This document shows, one piece after another, positions 20,201 through 32,755 of a stretch of DNA of 64,000 nt (its first letter is position 1; each line of letters starts with the position of its first letter). The translations under genes and the position numbers were made by a program. The stretch comes from Calendula officinalis (lineage: Eukaryota; Streptophyta; Magnoliopsida; Asterales; Asteraceae), in the NCBI GenBank assembly GCA_963853835.1, contig OY970832.1, positions 26,902,208 to 26,966,207 on the forward strand, read 5' to 3'. The notes beneath the pieces are model-generated. The model was not told where the DNA came from and did no database searches. It was given only the letters and a program-made list of their open reading frames with translations.

Positions 20201-22427
20201 CGTGGGGATTATGTATTGTTGGTTGATGGTGAAGGACCAACAGCAATTGCGAGACATTATGATGATGCCCTTTTACTGGTTTTCTTGTCTTTTCTATCTC
20301 TACTTTTTTTTGTTTTTTTAATAATTATATTTGAAAATCACCAATTTATGACTTTTATCCTCTTTATTCAAACTTTTGTCACAAAAATCAGGTGTATTAT
20401 TTTTTTCTCACTTGCATTACTAAACTCTTGTATCGCTAGCTCGAAACAAACCTAAACCTCTAAAAGAAACTCAAAAATGGCCGATGAAAGAAGATGACAT
20501 CGGGCAAAAAGGTTGTAGAAGAAGTAGTGGAGGACTTCGACAATGATCTTGCAAGTTTGGTTTTTCATTTTTAGTATAAATCGGAAGTACATATTGTGAT
20601 TTTTTTTTTGGGGTTTTAGTTTCCAAAAATGATGGAAAACGATAATGTATGGTTCTTTTAGGTTATAGATGATTATTAGATGTTAACTATCACTAAGTTG
20701 GTTAATACATAACCGAACCACTAAATAGGCTGATTTGTGCCAAAAGAAACTGAAATTAGTTCGCTAAATGTGATTTCGAATTTCATATTTAGCGATTTGC
20801 GGAGTTTTTTAGAAAATTTTCATGCATGAGTAATTGTTAATTTGGGTTGACTAAATAACCATAATATCGTAGTAATTTAGAACCACTTTTGGCGTACTAA
20901 ATCTTAAACTATATATGAGACAACACATGTTTACCTTTTGCCACATCACCACGACGGACCATTTGATTGGGCGACAATGCCACCCGTAATTCACTAATTG
21001 GTCCACCTGTCCACGATTTTGTCAACATGCAATTAAACAGAAGAGAATATTAGTTAATGTAATTCTAGATATTATGGGATTCAAATATGGTAATTTTTGT
21101 ACCTGCATTATTTACTTTCGAATGGCTTTTATGGACACAATTGACCAACAATAAAATCCGCAATCAAATTCGTCCAATGAACCTTTCATGCTTTGTATGT
21201 AGTCAACAAAAGGTAACCTATTCAATCCCTATATTATAGGCAACAAATAAAAACAATTAATGTTAATTCCTTTTTAACCAATTGCCATCATAATCTTTTC
21301 CCTTTTTTTCGTCAAATCAATTACTAATACCCGATTTTAAATTCATATACCCATCCATCTCTATTTAAAGTTAACATACAATACGGATCATTCTACAAAA
21401 TTACAAACCTGCGACTACATTCTGCCGTAACTCAAGGTACATCTTCTTCGTCTCGATTTTATTATACGCAGCCATAGGAGAAGTTGTTGTATGCCGACTG
21501 TTTACTAATTGTTAAATCTTTTTTTATTTAATTCATGTGCTTGCAGGTACACTATCTGCTGAAACTCAACAAGTTCATCAATTGAATAACAATTTCTAAA
21601 CAATTTTTGCAAGGATTGCTTAACAATTTTATAAAATAAAGGAATCGATTAAGAAATACGTTTAAATTTCGAATTTGAGAATTGATTTCATTATCTATTA
21701 AATGTTTACAGACTGTATCAAATTGAAAGTTTGTTTATCTTTTTTTATTTAATTCATGTGCTTGCAGGTACACTATCTGCTGAAAGTCAACAAGTTTATC
21801 AATTGAAAGGTATTTTCTAAACAATTTTTGCAAGGATTGCTTAACTTATTTGACTGTATCAAATTGAAAGTTTGTTTGGCCTTTTTTAATTATTAAAACT
21901 ATGTGTACTGTCATAATACATCAGCAATTTTCAATAACTGTGTTTAAAAAAGTATACCATCTTTTATACTAAATCATAGTTCACGGTTGTATATAAGATT
22001 AAAAATACTGTATTTAATAAAATATATATCAATGATGAATGTACTGTTTAAATAATAATACAGTTTTTATACTAACCTATTCTAAATCAGTATTTTCATT
22101 ACCTTAACAGTGTTATTCGATTAGAAGTATTATTATTTAATTTGTAAATACGTTTAAGGTACTCTGTAATTGCAGATTGTATTACCTATTTTAATTACAA
22201 TGCGGTTTTTAATAATTAAATAAGTATTTTTATTTTATTTAAAAAAATTTAATACAAACTGTAATGTGATTCAACTCTTTCTTTTACTATCTGGTTTTAA
22301 TTACCTAGCGTGTATTTAGTTTTATTAATAATAATACAGATTTTAATTATTATGGCTGTATTTAGTTTTTAAAAAAATACAAACTTTAAGGTAATTAAAC
22401 TCTTTCTTTAAATCTGTATTTACTGAG
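20201..22427. other. Gene-poor AT-rich DNA with a local tandem duplication; probably includes the 5' side of the Helitron
   Basis: No convincing exon is visible. A 20476-20560 stretch could encode a short peptide (MTSGKKVVEEVVEDF) but has no further support. About 21530-21630 is repeated at about 21745-21845 (shared GTGCTTGCAGGTACACTATC and flanking GACTGTATCAAATTGAAAG). From about 21900 onward the DNA is a degenerate mix of CTGTATTTA/TTTTAATTA motifs that resumes after the solo LTR at 24200, so the two stretches were one before that insertion. Confidence 0.5.
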
Positions 22428-22432
22428 TAAAT

Positions 22433-24194
22433 TGTAAGGATCTAACTCAAAAACAACCATTTTCAACATCATATACAACCAACTTAACTAAACCTAACCA
22501 ATATACAAGTTTAAAACATAATTACCAAAAGTAAAATATACATAACATGGACCAACTAACTATATCGGATACAAACCAACTAAACAATCCAAAAGATATA
22601 CATCAAAATATTATAATTCTATACCAAAAGAGAAGCTTTCCCAAGCTTCAAGCAATCCAACTTCCACTATCTACTCACACTTGCCTTTGCCTTTATCTAT
22701 ACCTGAAAATAATGACAACTAAAAGTGTAAGCTATAAAGCTTAGTGAGTTCCACAATGTATAATGTTATACTAAATAATTATATAAATGATCATAAATAA
22801 ACAAACCAATAGTAACGGGTCAAAGTACCGGGTAAGCATAACAACATCATCACAAGGCATCACATGACAATACCGGGTCAACAATGATCACTGTAGGATT
22901 CTAGATTTAACAAAGTGCGTCATTCCCTCTTAGGCCATTATGGAATGAGGCCGATGAAGGTGACCATGGCACCCCTAACCGAGTCCATGATCCAGCTTCA
23001 CCACCACGGTCCATACCACTCCTCCACCAGGTACTCCCGCGTCCACCGCCCGACATATTACACAAAGTAATACTCGAGCCGCCATGGGTCCTCACGAAAT
23101 GAAATGTCACTCAAGGCAATCCACTCAAACGGGTCAAGTAAAGCAAGATTTGTCAAAAGGATCTCAATGTTCTAGGCAACCGAATAATAATCAAGGAGGT
23201 CAAATGATACAAGAACCCACTAACTATAGTGCATATAACATAAATAGATATATATATATATATATAATTATAAGTATACACATTACACAAAGTGAACTCA
23301 CCTGGGATCAAGCAATTGCCAACACAAGCTAAGAACTTCTTTAATCAAAATCCCAATGTCACCGGTCAATGAAATCACCACAATCTCCCAATTGATTACC
23401 TATCACAATTATACACATCTCAACAACAATTCTAAACTATAATCATATCTAGGATAAACCTTAGTCATCAATTTCCCCTAATTTGGTGATGAACCAAAAC
23501 CCTAGACCACCAGTTTACTCATACTTGCACATGATCACATGATAACTACAATTCTCATAGCTAAATACTCAGTTACACAAGAGTACTATCTCAATTTTTC
23601 AGATTTATAACTCAACCTTCAACTAGGGTTCTTGACCTAACAATTAAATATCTCAATATCTACTCATGCATGGTGTTAGGGATGAAGAAATACATTGGCT
23701 ATCAACACAATTGATGAAAGTCCTTTGATTTCTAGCCAAAATCTGCCCAAGATCACCAAATTTCACTCAAAATCGCCCACACCCGACTAGAGAAAATTCT
23801 GGAAAACGTTTTAGCTGAAATGGGTCAAAATCCCGTTTTTATGTCTGTTTAGCACAAGATAGCGCCGCTATCTACAAGATAGCGCCGCTATCTTGACCCC
23901 GCGCTTTTTAGCGCCGCTATCTCCAAGATAGCGCCGCTATTTCCCAAAATTTTTCGCGTTTTACCCAACGCTAAATCGAGTCGCTGTTGGATACCAGACA
24001 AGATAGCGCCGCTATCTACCCAGATGCTGCAATTTTCAGCTTTTTGTCCTTTTTAACTTATCCCACTTAATCAAACACCCCTAACACAGATTATTCATCA
24101 ATATGCTAACTATCAAGACTTAATTCCTTATCATTTATCATCTAATAATGAACTTAACAATTAAAATGCTTTAATTAGAAACACGTATGTTACA
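22433..24194 (-). mobile_element. Solo LTR of a Ty3/gypsy-type element (1762 bp)
   Basis: Begins TGTAAGG and ends ATGTTACA on the plus strand, with exact 5-bp TSDs TAAAT (22428-22432 and 24195-24199). It has no internal domain or second LTR, so it is the product of LTR-LTR recombination. The minus strand reads in LTR orientation, starting TGTAACATACG. It contains several 15-bp dyads GATAGCGCCGCTATC (23858, 23878, 24002 and partial copies at 23909 and 23927), comparable to those in the other two LTRs here. It is inserted in AT-rich DNA upstream of the Helitron helicase remnant. Confidence 0.88.
23858..24016. repeat. Cluster of 15-bp odd palindromes in the minus-strand solo LTR
   Basis: GATAGCGCCGCTATC occurs in full at 23858-23872, 23878-23892 and 24002-24016. 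Partial copies lie at about 23909-23921 and 23927-23940. Arms GATAGCG/CGCTATC surround a single central base. Confidence 0.9.
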
Positions 24195-24199
24195 TAAAT

Positions 24200-25167
24200 A
24201 ATTAAAACTTTATTTACTGCTTTAATAATAATACATTTTTTTATTAATTTAGCATGTATTTATTGTTTTAATTAGAATACAGTGTCGTATAATTAAAACT
24301 GTGTTTTCATTGTATAAATAAAAAAAAATATAAACTTTAAGGTAATTAAACTCTTTCTTTAAATCTGTATTGCATGTATTAATAATTAAAAATTCATTTA
24401 CTGCTTTAATAATAATACAGATTTTAATAATTTAGCATGTATTTACTGTTTTAATTATAATACACTTTTTAATAATTAAAACTGTATTTGTATTTTATTT
24501 AAAAATGAATAATACATAGTGTAAGGTAATTCAACTCTATATTTAAATCTGTATTTAATGTATTAATAATTCGAATACAGTTTTTAATAATTTTCCATGT
24601 ATTTACTTTTATTTACTTTTATTACTAAAAAAATAGTTTTTAATTATTAATATTGTATTTAGTTTTAAAAAAATATGCACTGTCAAACTTTTAAGATAAT
24701 TCGATTTTTTAAATACTTTTCTTTTCCAGCCAATCAGAAAACATACGTTTTTTTAGATTATACTGTATTTTCAATAAAACGACAGTTTGACTTTTTCTAT
24801 ACAATTTTTTCTTTTTTTACTTAAATTTATCGAAATGTACTGATGTGGTTTTACTTTATTATATAAAATGTTGAAAACCATTTAAATTTATACTCAAGCA
24901 TAAACTAACCGCAATTTACTTTGTATAAGCAGTATGAATACCAACACTGACAAAGGGAAAGCAAAGTTGAACTACCAGAAAACACCAAATTCCTCTGGCC
25001 GCAATATGAGGCGTTTGGCAAGTTCCGGTATAGCAATAGGGCCCCGAAGATTCTGTCCCACTGAAAATTCAACACAAAGTCCGGTTAACATGGAAACAAC
25101 CCACGGTTAATAAATTAGATACATACATTGTTTAATTATTATTTAGTATATAATATTATTAATGCAG
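24200..25167. other. AT-rich Helitron interior, no gene seen
   Basis: Degenerate repeats of TGTATTTACTGTTTTAATTA type dominate, as on the left of the solo LTR. From about 24930 an open stretch with asparagine- and serine-rich reading could be an upstream exon of the helicase gene, but I cannot support its borders. Confidence 0.5.
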
Positions 25168-27013
25168 ATTTACAACTTTCTGACACACAGAGGATGAATA
25201 TATGTCTTACGTATATTAAACACATGCTGCTTTGTAATAACAAGAGTTTGAATTCTTTTTCAAACATGCCATATCCGGATGAAGAATACACGATGGAAAA
25301 TTACAACCGGTTAATATATGACGAGGAATCGTACAACAGAGATGAACTCCGCGAGCAGCATCAAACTCTTTATGCCAGCCTTACATCAGAGTAGAAACGT
25401 ATCTACAGAACAGTCATGGATGCCATTAATAATGAAAAGGGCGGAATGTTCTTCGTTTATGGTTACAGTGGTACTAGGAAGACTTACTAGTACAAAACTA
25501 TGTCTGCTGCATTACGGTCGCAAGGGTCAATAGTATTGAATGTTGCATCAAGTGGTATTGCGGCCCTTTTGTTGGACGGTGGTAGGACGGCTCATTCAAG
25601 GTTTGCACGTACTTATTATACTCGAAATAAACATTATAATATTGAAGTTTTATACGTTTTATATAATTTGCTAATTTTGAACTTTGTCCAGGTTTGCAAT
25701 TCCTATTAATGTGGTGGAAGATTCGTTGTGCCACATATCAGCTGACAGTGACCTTGCTGAGTTGATACGAAAAGCCAAGCTAATTATCTGGGACGAGGCA
25801 CCAATGATTAACAGATATTGTTTCGAGGCGTTTGATAGAACCCTGAGAGACATATGCAGGCAGGACCCTTCGACACCGTCAAAATCTGTATTCGGTGGGA
25901 AAGTTGTTTTGTTTGGTGGTGATTTTCGGCAGATTCTTCCTGTTATTCCAAACGGCTGTAGGCAAGACGTGGTTCATGCGACAATCAGTGCGTCATATCT
26001 TTGGGACCACTGCACTGTCTTGAATTTAACAGTAAACATGAGGCTGGGTTCAGGAGCATCTGAGGTTGAAAGAAAAGAAATAAAGGATTTTGCAGATTGG
26101 ATACTCGATATTGACAACGGCACTATAGGTATGTATTTATATTATTTATAACTTTTAATAAACACTTCCAGTATATTTTTTACTAATATCAATTTTTTTT
26201 ATAAATTATCTAAAAACAGGTGGTGAAAATGATGGTGAGTCGTCAGTAGAGTTCCTTGACAACATGCTGATTCCAGCGTCTGATGATAACGTTGGGGCTA
26301 TTATTGCAGAAACATACCCTCATTTAGTTGATAATCTATGGCAATCCAGCTTTTTTCAAGATAGAGCCATTCTTGCTCCAACGCACGAAATGGTTGACCT
26401 CATAAACGAACGTATGCTGTCATTAATTCCGGGAGAAGAAAATACTTATGAGTCATCAGACTCGGTTTCCGCTGCAGATGAAGATGATACTATGTTTAAC
26501 CTTGATCTTTACACCACTGACTTCTTGAACAACATAAAAATGTCAGGTGTCCCGCAGCATATACTGAAGTTAAAGATTGGCGCTCCGGTAATGTGTATGC
26601 GCAATATTGATCAGAAAGCTGGGTTGTGCAACGGAACCAGACTTCAGATATTACGAATGGGGGTAAATATAATCGAGGGTAAAATCATATCTGGCGGCAA
26701 GGTGGGTACAATTTGCGCCATCCCTCGAATGGTTATTAGCCCTTCCGACAACAAGATGCCATTCAAATTGAATCGGAGGCAATTCCCTGTTCAGGTATGC
26801 TTTGCTATGACCATTAATAAAAGTCAAGGCCAGACGTTGTCTCAGGTTGGTTTGTTTCTGCAAAAGCCGGTATTCTCACATGGCCAGCTTTATGTGGTTG
26901 TATCACGAGTTAAGAGCAAGAATGGATTGAAGGTAATTTGTTGTGACATCGATGTGAATTACACTAATTCAACAGCAAATGTAGTTTACAAAGAAGTCTT
27001 ATTTCGTTTGTAA
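25168..27013 (+). pseudogene. Helitron PIF1-type helicase, C-terminal part, decayed
   Basis: Exons at about 25168-25600, 25692-26128 and 26220-27013 join in phase by GT-AG introns. Helicase features follow in order: a damaged Walker A (GYSGTRKTY followed by a stop, where GTGKT is normal); GGRTAHSRF; Walker B IIWDEAPM; GDFRQILPVIP; and then FAMTINKSQGQTL, PVFSHGQLYVVVSRV and the C-terminal end. TAG codons at 25392-25394 and 25488-25490 interrupt the first exon, and the Walker A glycine is changed to arginine. The Rep/HUH nuclease half and the rest of the helicase are missing. In intact elements the RepHel protein carries out rolling-circle transposition. This copy is inactive. Confidence 0.9.
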
Positions 27014-27139
27014 ATCTTTTGTAACATTTTTTAATGTATCGTTTTTTCTATCATTTCTTCATTACATCTACATCATTATTATGTCAATTTTAAATTTATT
27101 AAGCATTTGATGGGAATTTTCTACATAAAAATATTTGAA

Positions 27140-27173
27140 GCATACCCGCCCATCGGGCGGGTTATGTAGCTAG
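27140..27173 (+). mobile_element. Helitron 3' terminus (hairpin plus CTAG)
   Basis: A perfect GC hairpin CCCGCCC-ATC-GGGCGGG at about 27145-27161 is followed by TTATGTAG and CTAG, with host T next at 27174. This is the defining 3' end of Helitrons, which insert between A and T. It closes the element holding the helicase remnant. The 5' TC end could not be placed. Confidence 0.88.
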
Positions 27174-27602
27174 TTTATACTAATAAGGAGCCCTTAGCGA
27201 AATGTGTGACAAAGAAAGAAATACATGTGTTTTTAGAACAAAAAAAAACCTTAAATGAAGGATGTAAATGTGATAAATTGGAGATTTTCTATAAAAATTG
27301 GTCTTCACGCCCCAATGGCATGTATTCCGGTTGGTAATGGGTGGGAGTATCTTTTCAAAAAGAAACACAAGGTCACGGGATCAAAACCACGACACACTAT
27401 AGCCACAACTGTTGGGTGAGTCATGTATAGTTTTAAAAGTTTTTGCAAAAAGAATTCACCTTCAAGCTTTCACAATATCTCAACAGAATCAACCTTTTGA
27501 AATATAATATTTGTATATTTTGACAAGCAAATATTGTACAATTTTCATTTGTTAAGTCAAAATGGATTTGAATCAAATATGATCGCTTACTTTACACACG
27601 AT

Positions 27603-28067
27603 TAGGGTTGCAAATGAACCAAATGATATAGATGGAGCTAGCTTATTTGTGTTGTTTGTTTAAGTTTAACCAAATCGACAAACAAACATGATCATGCTAC
27701 TAAACGGACTCAGTGTTCATTCATTAGGATAATTTGATTTTTATGTCCGTTTATTATCAAACATAATGAACACAAAACTGACATGAACATCGGTAATTTG
27801 AAAATCATTATCAAAAATCTTAATTTTACAAGTTCCATCATAGGACATCCATATAAATAGTTCAAGAATAAAACTTAATAAGGTTTTAATATTTACATTA
27901 TCTTAATTATCTTATTAAACCGATATTTAGAAACCTGTTTATTCATGTTCTTCATTTAATTAAACAAACAAATATTTATATTGGTGATTATTGGTTAATA
28001 AATAACTGAACTTCCTGCTTAATGGTTTGCAAAAGATTAGTTGAATCTTTGGTTTGTTTACACCCTA
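27603..28067. mobile_element. Possible degenerate hAT-like MITE
   Basis: Ends TAGGGTTGCAAATGAAC and, inverted, TAGGGTGTAAACAAACC are similar, with an AT-rich interior of GAACA/TGTTC-type motifs. No clear 8-bp TSD was found. Confidence 0.4.
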
Positions 28068-28154
28068 AAGGGCAATCATTTTTTTAGTTCATTTTTCAGA
28101 ATTTTATTAATAATACTTGTGCTAACATAACTATACTATAGAACATATTACTTA

Positions 28155-28190
28155 CTAGTTACAAAGCCCGCCCGAATGGGCGGGCATGAT
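28155..28190 (-). mobile_element. Helitron 3' terminus on the minus strand
   Basis: Read on the minus strand, hairpin GCCCGCCC-ATT-CGGGCGGGC is followed by TTTGTAA and CTAG with T beyond. The element would extend rightward from 28155. Its 5' end was not found and no helicase or Rep frame is visible in the AT-rich DNA to about 30100. Confidence 0.75.
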
Positions 28191-31032
28191 TCAAAGATTG
28201 TGGGACCCATTCCCCTCTAACCATCCAATTAATCTAATTTAACCCTTATTATAATCTTTTACCTCAAAAAGCGTGAAATCAACAATGTATCATTTATTTT
28301 GAATCGGAGGAACTATTGTAAGTTAGGAGAATCCCGAAAATACCTCCTTTATATGTAAAATCGCTGCAAATTAAGAGTTTGTATCCGAAAATAACTCTTG
28401 TACATTTAAAATTTAAAATTCCATTTATATTGCTGGAAAAATCATTTTAGTTGCTGGAAATATATTTAAATAAGATTTTGATAATGACATGCTGTTTATT
28501 AAACAGTATCCATGTTTATGTATCGGCTGAACTTGGATTAAAGGAATTCAGACTCAGTTTATGTACCGAGTCATTTAAAAAATTATAAACAAATAAAACT
28601 AACATAAATCTGATATTTGACCAACAATTTTTTAGTACGAAATTATAAATTATTAAAACAGTTGATATGAATATCGAAAGTCAAAGTTGATATTAAAATA
28701 GTTGATATTTTAAAGTCAAAGTTATTTAAAATGTCAGTAATATTAAATCATTTAATATTTTAAATGTTAAATGTGGTATAAATTTACAAATTTAACTTTT
28801 GATTTCAAAGTTATACAACCTAATGCTGAACTTGCCAATGCAATATTTTGAATTTTCGATGTGGTAGAAAAAACCCCCTAGAACAGTAAAAACAATTATA
28901 AAAAATATATTAAAAAATCTTTAAAATCACTAAAAATAGTAATAACTCGTATCAGGGATATTAACTATTTTAATGATTTTTTTTAGCATGTGCTTTCATT
29001 ATTAAATGGGTCGATAAAGATAACAGTGAAAAAAAAATTAAAAATCGTAATAATTCATATTAGATTTTTTTTTATATTTTTAGCATATTTTTTATTTTTT
29101 TTAATTTTATAAACAGATTCAACCATTCCCACATGTTAAAACAGTATCAGAACAAAGTGTTGATAATGATGAAACATTAATATAATTCGATATAAAATAA
29201 GCTGTTTGTATAATATAATACAGTGCTGATTACAATGAACATAATTATAACATTGCTGGTTTATAATACCTGTCTCTTTTGCATAGTACCGTGTGAATGA
29301 ATTTCTTCTGATGCGTATGAAATTTCCAAGATTTTGTGAATGAAATTTTTAAAAGACAACCATGTTTATATAGTGCAACTTTGTGAATTATAACAGATTT
29401 ATAATGTGATGAAGTAAAACAAAATTATAATGTGATGAATAAAAACTGAATCATAACAATCAGAATAAGTGTTACCTTTAAAGAATTTAGTACAAATAAA
29501 TATTTTAGGTGCCCAATATGCTTTCCTCTGCAACATACGTTCACATGTAATCTCCCATATATACTATCTGGAATATATTATTTTTTGAAATCACGGGATA
29601 AAAGTTCTGGTAAATATTGATATTGCAGTGATCTCGGATTGTACAGATTCGTATTAGCTAATTTTGGTAAATATTAATTCCAGAATGTATTAGCTAATTT
29701 TGGTAAATATTAATTCCAGAATATTAGCTAATTTTAGTAAATATTAATCCGAATAAAGATTTGAAAAGTGGTTGATGAAATTCCGAATTTATTGCCAAAA
29801 GTAGTTGCCATGTGATTTTTATTAAAATCTGGTATGTATTGAATTAGATGACAAGTGGCATTTATTGGCTATTACATGTCATCATTGTTAGCCAATGAGA
29901 GTGTGTTAAATGGACAAGTTGGCAAATTGAAATCAAAATTAGGCCTCATATATAGAGGTAGATTAACTAAATCTATTTTTATTAATTATAAACTAATTAA
30001 GATATTGAGAAATTTTAAATTCATTTTGGGACGAGTTCCTTCAACTTGTAGTTAAGCTTTCTCTCATTTGATAAGTTTGGTGATAAAATACAAACTCAAA
30101 ACAATCCTATTCTTGTAAACCCATTTTCGAGTGTTTTATGTTGATATTAGGACCGTGTAAACTGGACCGAGAATTGACTAAAATTATCGATCGGAACTGA
30201 ATCGGACCGAGCTATATCGGTTCAATTATTGGGTTTTTTTTTCATGTAAAATTGGTTCTCGGTTCGATGTGGTCCAAAACCGAAAATAGCTCGGTTCCGG
30301 CCAGTTCTCTATTCGGTTCAGCTCGGTTCCGAGCGTCATCGTCCTCGGTCCAACAAAAATCATTTTCTCAATTCTTTGTGGTTCTAAGCTGTTCTATTTT
30401 GTTCTTAGACCGTGCTAGGAATAGATGCTTTAAAGGCGAGCATGAAGAAATTATAAACAAACCTCTTTCCTGGTTGTACTTTTGTCTTTGTTTTTATAAG
30501 CTTTGTTTGGTCCATGCCTCTAAATGGAGTAAAGGCACATCTACTTTCCAATAATGGCACAATATTCGTCTGCACTTTCATCGCTATTTTGCCTTCAAAA
30601 GAGAATCTCCTATTTTCATTTTTTTATTATCTTCTGAAAAGGTTTTTTTCAACCAAAACAATAATTTAATTCAGAACAAACACTTGTTGAGTGCTATTAC
30701 GGTATGAGCACATTGTCACACCGTGGGGTAGGATGGGGGTGGGGTTCGGGGGTGCATGTGGCCACGACCTCGTTCCTTCACGGACATTGTATGTCTGATT
30801 TGGTGGGCGCTCCTTCACATACGGGTGTGATGGATATTTCCTATAAAGTATCGTGGTGTGGTTGCTTAGGTGGCATATAATATGACAAATTTTTCGGTGT
30901 CGTCGGTGATACTCATACCCACCAGCCTAAACTTTTTTATAGTATATCATAATGATGTATGCGATATTTCAGTGGTGTACAATTAAATTGTTATTATGTA
31001 TGATATTTGGCTTTCCAACCAAATCTTTATTT
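28191..31032. other. AT-rich, gene-free DNA with repeat debris
   Basis: No exon can be supported. A three-copy tandem repeat lies at about 29653-29750. Sequence at about 30150-30360 is full of CGGTTC/GGACCGAG motifs and resembles decayed hAT-like MITE interior. A GC-rich block at about 30715-30940 has a distant partner at about 32763-32850. Confidence 0.5.
29653..29753. repeat. Three-copy tandem repeat of about 36 bp
   Basis: The unit contains TTAGCTAATTTTGGTAAATA followed by TTAATTCCAGAA. The third copy is slightly shorter and has TTTTAGTAAATA. Confidence 0.75.
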
Positions 31033-32071
31033 CACTACAAGAAATATACCCTTTCCCGACGACACCTATCCCGACAATACATGGTGTCGCTAAAACTCAG
31101 GCTATCCCGACAACAAGTTGTCGGTACAGATAAAAGAAAAGTTGATCAAATCTGGCATTTGACTTTACCTATACCGACGACATTTAGTCCCTATAGAGTG
31201 GGAAAAAAATGTAAATTTTGTCAGGATATATACCGACAACATTTGGTCGGTAACCATAAAAATTAATTTAATTTTGATTTTTTAAATTATGGTTTGCAGA
31301 ATTTAGCAGAATTTAATTTTGTTTTTTTAATTCTAGCGTGTGTCGTCGCTACAGATAAAATATAAATAAATTTTAATTTTCTATTAATCAAGTTGCCGGT
31401 CGTTCTATTTTAGTCTATCGCGACGACATGTCGTCCCAATGGTTAAATATAATTTTATTTTCTTTTCTTTTAACCAAGTTGCCGGAGAGAAAAACGATGT
31501 CGTTCTATTTTAGTCTATCGCGACGACATGTCGTCCCAATAGGTTAAATATAATTTTTTTTATTTTCTTTTAATCAAGTTGCCGGAGAAAAAACGATGTC
31601 GTTCTATTTTAGTCTATCGCGACGACATGTCGTCCCAATATGTTAAATATAATTTTTTTTTTCTTTTAATCAAGTTGCCGGAGAAAAAAACGATGTCGTT
31701 TGGTTGAACCCTATGGCGACGACATGTCGTCCCTATAGGTCAGATAAAAGTATATTTTAATTTTAGTTTAGTTAAGATGCGAGAATAAATAACAATGTTA
31801 TTAGGTGTTTATAGGCACGAAATGTCGTTGGGAAACGTGTTGACGGAAAATAGTCCGACGAACTCTATAGCGACGAATTGTTGTCGGAATAGGTTTATAA
31901 TAAAACATTTCTTTTAAATTGAAAAGTTTTTAGCGACAATCGTTATGCCGACTAACTGTCGTCGGTATTGCTTGACTTATGCCGACGACCACTGTGGCGA
32001 CGAAAATTTTAAGCTATGGCGACGAAGCTATGGCGACAAAACTGTACCGATAGGGACATTTTCTTGTAGTG
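31033..32071. mobile_element. Non-autonomous CACTA (En/Spm) element (1039 bp)
   Basis: Starts CACTACAAGAAA and ends TTTCTTGTAGTG, with 3-bp TSDs TTT (31030-31032 and 32072-32074). This is the CACTA-superfamily signature. No transposase frame is present. The interior is full of CGACGACA/TGTCGTCG motifs, expected of subterminal transposase-binding repeats, and includes a four-copy tandem array. Confidence 0.92.
31388..31735. repeat. Four-copy tandem array with a perfect 14-bp palindrome, inside the CACTA element
   Basis: Units of about 98 bp carry CAAGTTGCCGG, a TCTATCGCGAC stretch and the perfect palindrome GACGACATGTCGTC at 31422, 31522, 31621 and 31718. Confidence 0.9.
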
Positions 32072-32374
32072 TTTGTACCCTAAATTTCATTTAATTAGTT
32101 ATGTTACCACGTATTTTAGTTAAACAAATTTCTCAACGAAGTATTTAATTTTCACATATTCACTAAAGGATGGTGGATATGGGTGTGGGTAAGGAACGGT
32201 ATGGAGAATCCTTAGGTGGCAAGTGACCAGCGTGGAGGCAAATGAAATACTGTGCCTCCACACCTTGAAGAGCACATGCACGAAGGGAATAATTTTGGTA
32301 ATGTGAACCACACAAAACACCGTCTCCCTCCACATCTGGTGGATGTGGTCATATTATGAGTATTTCCTCCAAAA

Positions 32375-32755
32375 ATAGTGTTGTAAAACTCAGTCAACTC
32401 GGTCGAGTACTCGCCGGGTACTCGCTACCCTGTGGTGTACCGAGTCGGGTTGATACTAACCGGTCAAAAAACTCAGTCAATGTAAAACTCAGTCAAAACT
32501 CAGCCAACTCGGACAAAACGTGGCCAACCCGGTCAAACTCGGCCAACTCAGAAACTCGGTCAAAACTCAGTTAAAACTCGGTCAATTTCACCAAATATGT
32601 TATATTTTTAAAAATTAGGGAAATTATATGTATAGCATATATTATTATAAAAATATATATATTAAAATCTCAATCTGAGTACTCGCCGAATACTCACCAA
32701 GTAACCGAGTACTCGCTACAAGGTCGTTGAACGAACAGGTAGCGAGTTCTGCAAC
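32375..32755. repeat. Repeat block of ACTCGGTCA motifs (possible MITE)
   Basis: Short motifs AACTCGGTCA/AACTCAGTCA recur at least ten times in the first 200 bases. The ends GTTGTAAAACTC and, inverted, GTTGCAGAACTC are similar. No TSD was recognised, so family is unknown. Confidence 0.45.

Noticed and set aside
20476..20560. Short acidic peptide frame after a possible start codon
   Set aside because: Only about 25 codons, with no supporting exon downstream.
29855..30055. Plus-strand frame of 66 codons
   Set aside because: Low complexity and AT-rich, with no splice or family support.
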